A program made the translations under genes and the position numbers. Under the pieces are notes generated by a model. That model was given only the letters and a program-made list of their open reading frames with translations, was not told the DNA's origin and made no database searches. From assembly GCF_014204325.1 (NCBI RefSeq), contig NZ_JACHKT010000022.1, forward strand, positions 34,708-98,707: DNA of 64,000 nucleotides, read 5' to 3'. This DNA is from Arcicella rosea (GTDB taxonomy: Bacteria; Bacteroidota; Bacteroidia; Cytophagales; Spirosomataceae). Below, piece after piece: positions 1-7,699 of the stretch; the stretch's first letter is position 1, and each line of letters starts with the position of its first letter.

Positions 1-560
1 AATACTTCGTTCATATCAGTATATTGTGAAGGTTTACCATCAATCATGATCATCACCGAAGCCTTGCCTGCAATAGTAATTCGGTCTTGAGCGATAATCA
101 ATCCAGGCACTTTTCTTAGCACTTCCATAGCGGTTGCACCTGCGGCTGTTGGGCTACTTGCTACATTCACAACGAGTTTGTCGGCACGTTGTTCTAAGAA
201 AGGTTTTTGGGCAGTTACTGTCACTTCATTTAATGCTGTAGAAGCAACAATTAATTGAATATCTGGTATTTGTATGGATTCAGATATTACTTCAAAAGGT
301 TTAGAGAAGGTTCTTTTGTAGCCTACCATCGAAGTAGCAATTAAATACTTCCCTGATTTTATGGCTTCAAAAGTATATAAGCCCTCTAAGTTTGTAATGT
401 CAGCTTTTACCATAGAGGAGTCTTTGGCATTCAATAAAGCAGCGGTTGCGAATTCGGCAGGCTTTTGTTTTTCGTCTAAAACTTTTCCAGAAATTTTACT
501 TTGAGCCTGTACTTGAGCAAAAATTGTAACGGTTAAGAGAATGGTAATAATAAATTTCAT
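1..560 (-). CDS. TonB-dependent outer-membrane receptor, N-terminal part (runs off the window)
   Basis: Translating the minus strand from the ATG at 560 gives an open frame to the window edge, about 186 codons. It starts with a signal peptide (MKFIITILLTVTIFAQVQAQ). A carboxypeptidase-regulatory-like beta-sandwich follows (SKISGKVLDEKQKPAEF...), and then a plug-like segment with NEVTVTAQKP, AMEVLRKVPGL and a VMIMIDGKP box. This order is typical of Bacteroidota outer-membrane receptors with a large C-terminal beta-barrel, which lies outside the window. The substrate cannot be inferred. It is divergent from the doxX-like gene to the right. Confidence 0.85.
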   Translation of the reverse strand, partial: MKFIITILLTVTIFAQVQAQSKISGKVLDEKQKPAEFATAALLNAKDSSMVKADITNLEGLYTFEAIKSGKYLIATSMVGYKRTFSKPFEVISESIQIPDIQLIVASTALNEVTVTAQKPFLEQRADKLVVNVASSPTAAGATAMEVLRKVPGLIIAQDRITIAGKASVMIMIDGKPSQYTDMNEV

Positions 561-708
561 ATTTGTTTGATGTTTTATGTATGATGTTATGATGCAAAAT
601 ATAGGCGAATGGATGCACGATGTACAAAATATATTTTCTCAATAAGCTGTGGATTTAATTTTGTCAACCGCACATAACAAATCGCTATCAAGGCTGTCGT
701 ATTTCTAT

Positions 709-716
709 TACTTTTG
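709..716 (+). promoter_or_regulatory. candidate Bacteroidota -7 box
   Basis: TACTTTTG matches the Bacteroidota -7 consensus TAnnTTTG and lies 30 bp before the ATG of the doxX-like gene. No clear TTG -33 box is seen at the usual distance, so this is tentative. Confidence 0.35.
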
Positions 717-745
717 AAAAATCAATTAGACTATTCTTGAAAACT

Positions 746-1387
746 ATGGACAAACTATTCAATCTTTACCTTACTGTACGACGTAATCAATACCTTTCGT
801 TTTTTGTAATTTGGATGAGGTATTTAATTGGCTTCGCCTTTGTACCTTCTGGTTTAACGAAATTAATGGGCAATCGTTTTACCTCTATTCCTACCTCAAA
901 TCCTATCGGATTTTTCTTTGAAGCCCTTTATCAAACAGGTATTTATTGGCAGTTTTTGGGCTTGATGCAAGTAATGGCGGCATTTTTGCTGATGACGCAA
1001 CGCTTTGCTACCATCGGAAATCTTATTTTCTTGGGTATTATTACCAATATCTTTCTGATTACTTTTTCCTTACAATTTCAAGGGACAGTTTATATCACTT
1101 TTCTATTATTTGTTGCTTCTTTGGGCTTGTTGCTATGGGATTTTCCCAAATGGAAAAGTCTTTTCTTTCCTGATAATTTCAAAATGGAAGTAACGATAGA
1201 GGAGTTACCAACCTACAATACTTGGTGGATTTACACAGGAGTCATTTTCTTTACAGAATCACTTATTTGTAGTTTTGGAGGAGGCATTTTTAAGAGTGCA
1301 AGCTCTGTTGTAGGCGTATTGATTTTAATCGTTGTAACGGCTATACTCTCTTTGCTTTTGTTTAGGAAGTATCATAAAACTTCTTAA
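746..1387 (+). CDS. DoxX-like integral membrane protein
   Basis: A 213-residue hydrophobic protein with about five to six membrane segments. The segment RYLIGFAFVPSGLTKLMG near the N-terminus resembles the first helix of DoxX/DoxD-type proteins, a poorly understood family often linked to redox or quinone-associated membrane functions. The frame stays open from an upstream TTG at 737, but the ATG at 746 (MDKLFN) is the more likely start. The last 40 bp of coding sequence are repeated downstream at 2031-2070, beyond the toxin-antitoxin pair, which suggests that the pair was inserted here. The family call rests on hydropathy and this N-terminal motif only. Confidence 0.65.
   Translation: MDKLFNLYLTVRRNQYLSFFVIWMRYLIGFAFVPSGLTKLMGNRFTSIPTSNPIGFFFEALYQTGIYWQFLGLMQVMAAFLLMTQRFATIGNLIFLGIITNIFLITFSLQFQGTVYITFLLFVASLGLLLWDFPKWKSLFFPDNFKMEVTIEELPTYNTWWIYTGVIFFTESLICSFGGGIFKSASSVVGVLILIVVTAILSLLLFRKYHKTS
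1341..1380 (+). repeat. left copy of a ~40-bp direct repeat flanking the toxin-antitoxin pair
   Basis: These are the last codons of the doxX-like gene. They match 2031-2070 at 35 of 40 positions by eye, including the identical run AAGTATCATAAAAC. The two copies enclose the PIN toxin and its partner. Confidence 0.75.
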
Positions 1388-1402
1388 AATACTTTCTTCT
1401 GT

Positions 1403-1816
1403 TTATGAAATAACATTTAAGCCTTCATAGCTGGGGAAAAAATCATCTGTAGAAAGTATGGGGATATTTTCAAGTAATGCTTGTGAAATAATCAGTAAAT
1501 CAAAAGGGTCACCATGTGGTTTTGATTTTGAAATATAAACTTTGGGAACATTTGGTATATTATAATAAAACTCTTCTTTTGAAGGTATAAGCTTTATTTT
1601 TAAATTTTTCCTTTGTTCATTAATTACATTCATATTTATTGCTGAAAAGTTAGCTTTATCTAACCTTACCTTTATAGCAATTTCATATAAGGACGCTTCT
1701 GATAAAAAAAACGTATTATTTGAATCCTTCAAAATTGATTGCTGTTTCTTACTTAGTTTTTCATTCTGACTCAGCATCAAAATAATAAATATGTTTGTAT
1801 CCAGCAGGTAATTCAT
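1403..1816 (-). CDS. PIN-domain toxin (VapC-like)
   Basis: A 137-residue protein with the PIN-domain acidic residues in order: D6 in LLDTNIF, E45 in SLYEIAIK, D103/D106 in HGDPFDLLI and D124/D125 in LSTDD. In this family these residues bind Mg/Mn and cleave RNA, and VapC toxins usually act on tRNA or rRNA. Length is normal for the family. The ATG overlaps the stop codon of the upstream small gene by 4 nt (ATGA), the classic antitoxin-toxin arrangement. The specific RNA target cannot be predicted. The module sits between two copies of the end of the doxX-like gene. Confidence 0.85.
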   Translation of the reverse strand: MNYLLDTNIFIILMLSQNEKLSKKQQSILKDSNNTFFLSEASLYEIAIKVRLDKANFSAINMNVINEQRKNLKIKLIPSKEEFYYNIPNVPKVYISKSKPHGDPFDLLIISQALLENIPILSTDDFFPSYEGLNVIS

Positions 1817-1998
1817 TTTTTTTTGTCTTTTTTCGGTAGTTCATAAGGAGCTAAAATATTGATTAAACCGCTCCATCCTTCTGGAACAGTTGATTCATTA
1901 GCAAGTTCCCATAAGCTTTTTTTCTTCTTTGGTACTTTATGAGTCTTTTGCTCTGTTTGTGGTTTTGTAGCTTTCATTTTCTTGAAATTTATATTCAA
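1813..1998 (-). CDS. small basic protein, putative antitoxin partner of the PIN toxin
   Basis: A 61-residue Lys-rich protein (KVPKKKKSLWELANESTVPEGW) encoded immediately upstream of the PIN gene with a 4-nt ATGA overlap, so the two are very probably translationally coupled. Size and position fit a type II antitoxin. The central LWELANESTVPEGW segment resembles C-terminal toxin-binding tails of small antitoxins, but no DNA-binding fold is evident. The role is inferred from position. An internal ATG (codon 8) is an alternative start. Confidence 0.65.
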   Translation of the reverse strand: MNINFKKMKATKPQTEQKTHKVPKKKKSLWELANESTVPEGWSGLINILAPYELPKKDKKK

Positions 1999-2030
1999 TA
2001 AAATTACAAAATAAAATGGATTTAGTGTTG

Positions 2031-2070
2031 CTATAATGTCTTTGATTTTATTTAAGAAGTATCATAAAAC
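2031..2070 (+). repeat. right copy of the ~40-bp direct repeat flanking the toxin-antitoxin pair
   Basis: A non-coding, diverged copy of the 3' end of the doxX-like gene (1341-1380). It ends in the same AAGTATCATAAAAC string. Confidence 0.75.
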
Positions 2071-2101
2071 CTTTTGATAGCTTTCTGAAAATCTATCTAT
2101 T

Positions 2102-2360
2102 CAAATTCAGAATATTATTTTGTTTTAAATTCACAATTGAATAAAAAACCAAAGGAATCCTATCTCCGAGATAGGATTTTCCATCTTTTTGATAAGTTGA
2201 CCTATCTCCGAGATAGCTTGTCCTATCTCTGAGATAGGTGTTCCCTTCTTTTTGATAAGTCGTCTTGTTTTCGAGATAGGTTTTCCTGTCTTTTAGATGG
2301 GTTGTCTTGTCTCTGAGATAGGTTTTCCTTTGTTTTTGATAGCTTGTTCTATCTCAGCCA
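2102..2360 (+). repeat. head-plus-42-bp-array element, copy A (most degraded)
   Basis: The head spans 2102-2160: AATTCAGAATATTATTTTG, a gap, then AAAAAACCAAAGGAATCC. It is followed by tandem units that alternate CCTATCTCnGAGATAGG (self-complementary, 8-bp arms) with TCTTTTTGATAG-type segments. The same head and units occur at 7315-7632 (same orientation), 30088-30340 and 34823-35178 (opposite orientation). Copy A lacks part of one unit and has TGA and TAG stops in the frame that is open in the other copies, so it is probably the oldest or least constrained. It fills most of the 400-bp gap between the antitoxin gene and the nuclease gene. Confidence 0.9.
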
Positions 2361-2401
2361 TTGGTTTGCTCTTAGCGGATTCATTGTATCAACTCAAAAA
2401 A

Positions 2402-3025
2402 CTATTTTAGTGTCTCTTTTTCGTAGTCATAAAACAAATTTGCCTCTTTGAAATTCTCTTTTTTATATCTGCTCAAAAAGTCTTTTCCTAAAAATGTACT
2501 GGCTATTTTGTTTAAGGGAATAATGAAAAGTTCGGCAGGGTCAGAGGCTACTCCGCCTACGCCAATGATGATAAATACCTTTTGGTTTTTATCGCTTTCG
2601 TATTTTTTATAATTCTCTAATTGACGTTCTGTGCAGCATTCTACGCCATTTTTATAGTATTCGCTTCTGTATTTACATTCTACGCCAAAACTTTTATCGA
2701 CATCTTTCCACTGAAATCGCATGGTGAAGTCTGGGTTTGAATTACTTTCTGGATATACTCCATTGACGAATTTATCGCTCGTCCAATCGGTTACTTTAAA
2801 GTATTTTTTTGAAAATTTCTGCACAACAAATTTCTCAAAGTCATCACCTTTTTCTTTGTCGGTGGGTGCTTTGGGGCTTTCTTTTTCAAGGGGTTCAACA
2901 TTTATTTTTTCTGGTTGAGCTGCTACGGGTGTATTTTCTTTTTTGTTAAGTACTACAACGCCAATGATGATGGACGCAAGCCCAATGATAATCAGTGCGA
3001 TTCCTAATGTCATATTATTTTTCAT
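2402..3025 (-). CDS. membrane-anchored PD-(D/E)XK nuclease-like protein
   Basis: A 207-residue protein with one N-terminal membrane helix (about residues 6-26, LGIALIIIGLASIIIGVVVL), a Pro/Glu/Lys linker to about residue 58, and a soluble domain. The soluble domain shows the PD-(D/E)XK pattern of restriction-endonuclease-like proteins: an early Glu in DDFEKFVV (E64), D99 in NPDF, and E116/K118 in VECKYR. It lies 19 bp downstream of the restriction-modification gene on the same strand, so co-transcription is likely. A membrane-tethered nuclease-like partner of a restriction enzyme is unusual. Nuclease activity is inferred from motifs; a structural or regulatory role is possible. Confidence 0.7.
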   Translation of the reverse strand: MKNNMTLGIALIIIGLASIIIGVVVLNKKENTPVAAQPEKINVEPLEKESPKAPTDKEKGDDFEKFVVQKFSKKYFKVTDWTSDKFVNGVYPESNSNPDFTMRFQWKDVDKSFGVECKYRSEYYKNGVECCTERQLENYKKYESDKNQKVFIIIGVGGVASDPAELFIIPLNKIASTFLGKDFLSRYKKENFKEANLFYDYEKETLK

Positions 3026-3044
3026 GGTTTAATGTATGATTGTT

Positions 3045-6000
3045 TTATTCTACGCCTACCAAATCAATTTCTTTCATCAGTCGGTCGGTTTCGTTGAGTG
3101 CTACGATGATTTTTTGGTAATGTAAAATGTCTTCAAAATTTAGTGTTCTGTCTTTACGGTCTTTGAGCCACTTTTGGGCTGGTTGGTAGCCACCAATATA
3201 AAACTCCCAAGCAATTTTTGGTACTTTATCAAAATACTGACTTTCGTTGATATATACTCTTACAAAATGCTCTTCTGTGGCTTTGGCGACTATTTTACCT
3301 ACTTTATCATCACCTGCTATCGGATATTCTGTAATATATTCTTCTACGACGGAGCTTTCTAATAAATGTATTTGACGGATTTGTCCACCCAGATTTACTA
3401 ATTTTTGGAATGTTGGTAAATCTCTTGGATAGGGTACTCTCGGGAAGTCTATTTTCAAAAATTCTTTATACTTCTCTCGATAGTTGGGGCTATGCAATAC
3501 GGCATAAATATAATCTAAGACATCAATAGGAGCAAAGGAGTTTTGAGTGTTGAATGAGGAGTGATGAGTTTTTTCTGCTTCAAATGCTATTCCTAAACCA
3601 TCCACCATTTGTTGAATAATTGTTGGATTCAGATTTGGTGTTCTGGCTGTATTTGCTCCAAAATTTAATTGACCTGTTTGGTCTGGATATAAGTAAAGTG
3701 GGAAAACATTAGCTCTCTCTTTTGTCTGGATAGAAATTGAATTTCCATCAGAAATATTTTTAGTAACAAATATATGTTGGAAATCAAATGTACTCTGTTG
3801 TTTACAAACAATTAGGGAAATATTATTTTTTTCAAATAAGTTATTCATAACTTCTCCCCTTGGATATGCCATAAAACCTTTAGACTTTCCTGTAAAATAT
3901 GTATCTCTTAAATCAAAAGGTCTATAAAATATTTTACAATAATTGCCTCCTAATTTAGTATCTGTTTTGGCTGTTTCAATTTGCCAGTCTCTTCCATCTT
4001 TATCTATTTTGTATTTCCTTCTAATATCATCACTTTGAATATTTTTGAAATCCATAACAATTTCTTTAATCTTTGATTTATCAAATTGTATAGTTACGGA
4101 ATCTCTTTGAGTTTCAATACCAACAGAATAAATATTAAATAATTCTGAAAGAATTACTCCCTTGTTGTAGCCTTCAAATTCATCAAAATTCTTGGGGACA
4201 AAAAATAAATTTGGTAAGGTATATTCTAAATTCGTCCATTCTATTGTTTTAAATGAACTTTGATGTAAAAACTGATATTTATAGTCTCTTTTTCCTCTTA
4301 ATTCATGATAAAATACTTTACCTAATTCTTTTTCTTTTTTCTTCCCTGTTTTTACAAAAATATTGATACTTACGCCCTGCATAATGTCAAATACATTTTG
4401 GTCGGCAGAACCGTCTAAAGCCACTTCTTTTTTCTTAGCGTTTCCGTGTAAATCAAGGATATAAACAGTATCAAAACTTTCTAATAAATGCTTTCTCATT
4501 TGGCGATGAGTAATCCCATCAATAAAGCTATTGTTAGAAATATAAGCCAAAATACCTTCTCCGTTTTTGTCAATAAAATGTTGCCCAAAACGGATAAACT
4601 TAATATAATCATCATCTAAATTTATTTTTCTTTCATTCAATTCTTTTTTATAGTCTGCAATAAGATTTAGAATCCATTCATTTTTATTGGTACTACTTAC
4701 TGCATAAGGTGGATTGCCAATGACACACATCACAGGCGTATCACGTTTGATATGGTTGGCTTCGTTGGCTTCTGAACTGAGCCAATTGGCAAAAAGTGTA
4801 CCTGTATCGGGATGATGTTCTTCTAAACTATTGGTGAGGAATATCCTCAAACGCTCAGTACTAATTCCACCTCTGGGGGTTAGGGGGCTTTTATAGCCTG
4901 TTTCAGTCAGGAGTAAATCCAACTGTAAATGAGCCATCGCATAAGAAGCCATCAATAATTCAAAGCCATTCAAGCGAGGAATTAGGTGTTCGCTCACATA
5001 TTTACTCCAAAGTCCCGTTTGTCCTTTAAACTTTTTGTGGATGTGTTTTACTACTTCTGCCAAAAAAGTACCAGTACCCGTAGCAGGGTCGAGAATCTGT
5101 ACTTTATGTACTTCCTGTTCAATCTCTTTATACTTTTTGGTTTTATTATCAAAGGTTTGGGTCTGTACTTTTATGCTTGTTTTAGAAGTATCAGCCAATC
5201 CTTGTGGTAAATTAAATTCCGTTTTCAGGATTTCATCTACGGCTCTCACGATAAAATTCACCACAGGTTTAGGCGTGTACCAAACCCCACGAGCTTTGCG
5301 GAGTGCTGGGTCGTATTCACTCAAGAAATTTTCGTAAAAGTGAATGATAGGGTCTTCCATGCCCGTAGTTTTGCCATAGTCTTTCAAGAGTTCGGCAACA
5401 TTACAAGCCAAGAAAATTTCTACCAAATCATCCACAATCCAAAGAATACGGTCGTCGAGGTCGGGGCCAGCAATGTATCCAAATAATTTACGGAGAAAAG
5501 GATTTGTTTTGGGGATTAACTCTGCGGCTTCTTGTCGGCTAAAAGTAGGCAAAGTGGGGTCGTGCAAACGAGCGGCAAACAAACCATAAGTAATGGTTTG
5601 GGCATAAATATCTGCAAAGCCTTCGGGCGTAATATCGTGAATCAAAATATCCTTAAAAGCCTTCATTTGGTCTTTTAAAGTACTATCGGACGGCGTTCCG
5701 TTTTCATTATGCGTTTCATCAGAAGTTAAAGCCCTTTCGATGATATTTGAGAGTAATCGAGCTTTACCAGCCATCATTTCAGAGAGTTTTTTAGAACTCT
5801 TGATAGACTGCCCAATATTGGTACAGAAGGATTTTATTAAATCGGTAAACTCATCAAAGTTTTCTGGGAGTGCTTCAATTGTATTATTCTGTACTTTCCC
5901 GATGGCAATTTTCTTTACAAATTGTCCATCACGATAAAGGTGAAAAGCCAGATAATCGGTAAAAATAATATTATTAAGTGATTTATAACGGTCGAATTGT

Positions 6001-6263
6001 TCTTTGTTTCCCGACAGTTTTTGTCCGTCTAAGTCCTTATCGCCAATATCTTTTGCTTCGATATAGCCGAGTGTAATGCCTTTGTTATTGGTAAGAATAT
6101 AGTCGGGCGAGCCACATTGTTGTCGAGTAGGCTCATTGGTAGCCATTACAGTAGGCATAAGGCTTACAATAAGGTTTTCTAAATTTCCTCGGAAAGTATG
6201 TTCGGTGGTGTTTCCTACTTTGAATTTTCTATGAATATTTTCGATGTATTGCTGTATAGTCAT
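3045..6263 (-). CDS. type ISP-like single-polypeptide restriction-modification enzyme
   Basis: A 1072-residue protein. The N-terminal PD-(D/E)XK nuclease has PD at residues 53-54 (GSPDYIL) and EAK at 69-71. The gamma-class N6-adenine methyltransferase core has motif I LDPATGTGTF near residue 390 and motif IV GNPPYAV near 517-520, preceded by RKARGVWYTP. The C-terminal region with FPRVPYPRDL and QIRQIHLLES resembles the specificity domain of type ISP enzymes. No SF2 helicase motifs are seen between nuclease and methyltransferase, unlike classical translocating type ISP enzymes such as LlaBIII, so it may act more like a compact type IIG enzyme. The frame extends to a TTG at 6377 inside REP-like repeats, but the ATG at 6263 (MTIQQYIE) is the credible start. 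Recognition site unknown. Confidence 0.85.
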   Translation of the reverse strand: MTIQQYIENIHRKFKVGNTTEHTFRGNLENLIVSLMPTVMATNEPTRQQCGSPDYILTNNKGITLGYIEAKDIGDKDLDGQKLSGNKEQFDRYKSLNNIIFTDYLAFHLYRDGQFVKKIAIGKVQNNTIEALPENFDEFTDLIKSFCTNIGQSIKSSKKLSEMMAGKARLLSNIIERALTSDETHNENGTPSDSTLKDQMKAFKDILIHDITPEGFADIYAQTITYGLFAARLHDPTLPTFSRQEAAELIPKTNPFLRKLFGYIAGPDLDDRILWIVDDLVEIFLACNVAELLKDYGKTTGMEDPIIHFYENFLSEYDPALRKARGVWYTPKPVVNFIVRAVDEILKTEFNLPQGLADTSKTSIKVQTQTFDNKTKKYKEIEQEVHKVQILDPATGTGTFLAEVVKHIHKKFKGQTGLWSKYVSEHLIPRLNGFELLMASYAMAHLQLDLLLTETGYKSPLTPRGGISTERLRIFLTNSLEEHHPDTGTLFANWLSSEANEANHIKRDTPVMCVIGNPPYAVSSTNKNEWILNLIADYKKELNERKINLDDDYIKFIRFGQHFIDKNGEGILAYISNNSFIDGITHRQMRKHLLESFDTVYILDLHGNAKKKEVALDGSADQNVFDIMQGVSINIFVKTGKKKEKELGKVFYHELRGKRDYKYQFLHQSSFKTIEWTNLEYTLPNLFFVPKNFDEFEGYNKGVILSELFNIYSVGIETQRDSVTIQFDKSKIKEIVMDFKNIQSDDIRRKYKIDKDGRDWQIETAKTDTKLGGNYCKIFYRPFDLRDTYFTGKSKGFMAYPRGEVMNNLFEKNNISLIVCKQQSTFDFQHIFVTKNISDGNSISIQTKERANVFPLYLYPDQTGQLNFGANTARTPNLNPTIIQQMVDGLGIAFEAEKTHHSSFNTQNSFAPIDVLDYIYAVLHSPNYREKYKEFLKIDFPRVPYPRDLPTFQKLVNLGGQIRQIHLLESSVVEEYITEYPIAGDDKVGKIVAKATEEHFVRVYINESQYFDKVPKIAWEFYIGGYQPAQKWLKDRKDRTLNFEDILHYQKIIVALNETDRLMKEIDLVGVE

Positions 6264-6374
6264 TGGTGGATTTTGAGATAAAATGCTGACTTGCAATTTC
6301 GCTAAAAAATTATAAAAATGAAAAGAAGATTTTGGATGTAATGGTTGGATGGGGTATCCGCTTAGGGTATTTTT

Positions 6375-6552
6375 CAATGGGCTATGCCCATTGTTGATAG
6401 ATTATGCCCTTTCAGGGCTTTGGGGTTTATTACTTCTTCTGCTGCTTCAATGGGTGATACCCATTGTTGGTAGATTCTGCCCTTTCTGGGCTTTTTGATT
6501 TATCTTTCAATGGTCGATGCTCGTTGTTGGTAGATTATGCCCTTTCAGGGCT
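6375..6552 (+). repeat. three REP-like palindromic units downstream of the RAYT gene
   Basis: Three tandem units of roughly 70 bp begin near 6375, 6448 and 6508. Each has a CAATGGG-ATnCCCATTG palindrome, TAGATT, and a TGCCCTTTCAGGGCT hairpin. Matching pieces lie on the other side of the transposase gene (7098-7284), the arrangement expected of REP elements mobilised by a REP-associated transposase. They fill the gap between the start of the restriction-modification gene and the transposase gene. Confidence 0.8.
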
Positions 6553-6583
6553 AAACGATTTTTTTAAACTCATAAGCAACTAG

Positions 6584-7036
6584 CTATTCCCAAACATATC
6601 GTTCATCAAATTCAACCTTATACTTTTTTAGAAATGCTCTGTATTCGTCTTGAAACGTCTTTTTGCTATGATGTTCATGTTGATTTTGGATGTATCGTAT
6701 AACTATGTCGATTTCACTTGGATTAACCGAAAACGCCCCATAACCATTTTGCCAATAGAAATTTTTTAACGATTCATCTTTGGTTTTCATCCATTTTGAA
6801 GCGTGTGATTTAAGTTCTTCTACCAGTTTCATTAGAGCTATTTTTTTTGATAGCATACAAAGTATATGAATATGATCAGTATATCCCCCAACAATTATTG
6901 GCTGACATTCTAATTTTTTACAGATACCACCCAAGTAACTATGCAGTTCGCTTTCGTAGGGTGGGTGTATGAGTGGCTGACGATATTTGGTACTAAATAC
7001 AATATGTACATAATTTTTTACAAGTGATTGTCCCAT
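6584..7036 (-). CDS. REP-associated tyrosine transposase (RAYT, Y1/IS200-like)
   Basis: A 150-residue protein starting at the ATG at 7036. It shows the Y1 transposase hallmarks: the HUH metal-binding motif DHIHILCML and the nucleophile-helix region VIRYIQNQHEHH, which contains the candidate catalytic tyrosine. The N-terminus VKNYVHIVFSTKYRQPLI is characteristic of the family. These enzymes nick and rejoin single-stranded DNA at hairpins. Palindromic REP-like units flank the gene on both sides (6375-6552 and 7098-7284), so a RAYT role is more likely than an autonomous IS200 element. The gene looks intact. Confidence 0.9.
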   Translation of the reverse strand: MGQSLVKNYVHIVFSTKYRQPLIHPPYESELHSYLGGICKKLECQPIIVGGYTDHIHILCMLSKKIALMKLVEELKSHASKWMKTKDESLKNFYWQNGYGAFSVNPSEIDIVIRYIQNQHEHHSKKTFQDEYRAFLKKYKVEFDERYVWE

Positions 7037-7097
7037 CTATTAATTCGTTTAAGGTTAAAACTACCAATCAAAAATATGCTCTTTACCTCAATTTTCC

Positions 7098-7284
7098 AAG
7101 CCCTGAAAGGGCGGAATCCCATAGCACAGGGCAACGCCCTGTGGTTTGTGGTCACGGGGTATAGACGACGTTCATGTGAATATGATGGTTCACATGATGT
7201 GTTTTCAATGGGTGATGCTCATTGTTGATAAATCGTTACCCATTGTTGATAGATTATGCCCTTTCAGGGCTTTTTTGATTTATC
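7098..7284 (+). repeat. REP-like palindromes upstream of the RAYT gene
   Basis: The stretch contains AAGCCCTGAAAGGGC (7098-7112), CACAGGGCAACGCCCTGTG (7125-7143), and then a CAATGGGTGATGCTCATTG to GCCCTTTCAGGGC unit ending at 7284. The GCCCTTTCAGGGC hairpin is shared with 6375-6552, so similar palindromes bracket the RAYT gene. Confidence 0.8.
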
Positions 7285-7314
7285 TAAGGGACTGTTGGGA
7301 GTGTTCATTAAACT

Positions 7315-7632
7315 GTGTTAATCTAATTCAGAATATTATTTGGTTTACTATTCATTTTTGAGAAAAAAACCAAACGAATCATATCTCCGAGATAGGATTT
7401 TCCATCTTTTTGATAAGTCGTCCTATCTTCGAGATAGCTTGTTCCATCATTTTGATAGCTTGTCCTATCTCCGAGATGGGATTTCCTATCTTTTTGATAG
7501 CTTATCCTGTTTCTGAGATGGATTTCTCCTTGTTTTTGATAGCTTGTCCTGTCTCTGAGATAGGATTTTTCATCTTTTTGATATGTTGTCCTGTCTCTGA
7601 GATAGGTTGTCCTATCTTTTTGATAGCTTGAT
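7315..7632 (+). repeat. head-plus-42-bp-array element, copy B
   Basis: The head spans 7315-7380 (TGTTAATCTAATTCAG, GAATATTATTTGG, then AAAAAACCAAACGAATC). About six tandem units of CCTATCTCCGAGATAGG-type hairpins and TCTTTTTGATAG segments follow, with a period near 42 bp. Orientation is the same as copy A, and the two bracket the restriction-modification/RAYT cassette. The array ends directly before the terminator of the SusCD operon. Confidence 0.9.
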
Positions 7633-7639
7633 GGATTTC

Positions 7640-7677
7640 AAAAAAAAACACATCCGCCCAAAGAGAACGGATGTGTT
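7640..7677 (-). terminator. rho-independent terminator of the SusCD/FAS1 operon
   Basis: Perfect 9-bp arms ACACATCCG (7648-7656) and CGGATGTGT (7668-7676) enclose an 11-nt loop. On the minus strand they are followed by a run of eight T, directly downstream of the last susD-like gene. Confidence 0.85.
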
Positions 7678-7699
7678 TGTAATAAAAAGAGTGATACGA

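Noticed and set aside
7410..7631. Open frame encoding a hydrophobic 14-residue repeat peptide (similar frames at 34726-35082 and within 30088-30300)
   Set aside because: The frame is a by-product of a 42-bp repeat unit without stops. There is no credible start codon and copy A has stops, so I annotate repeats, not genes.
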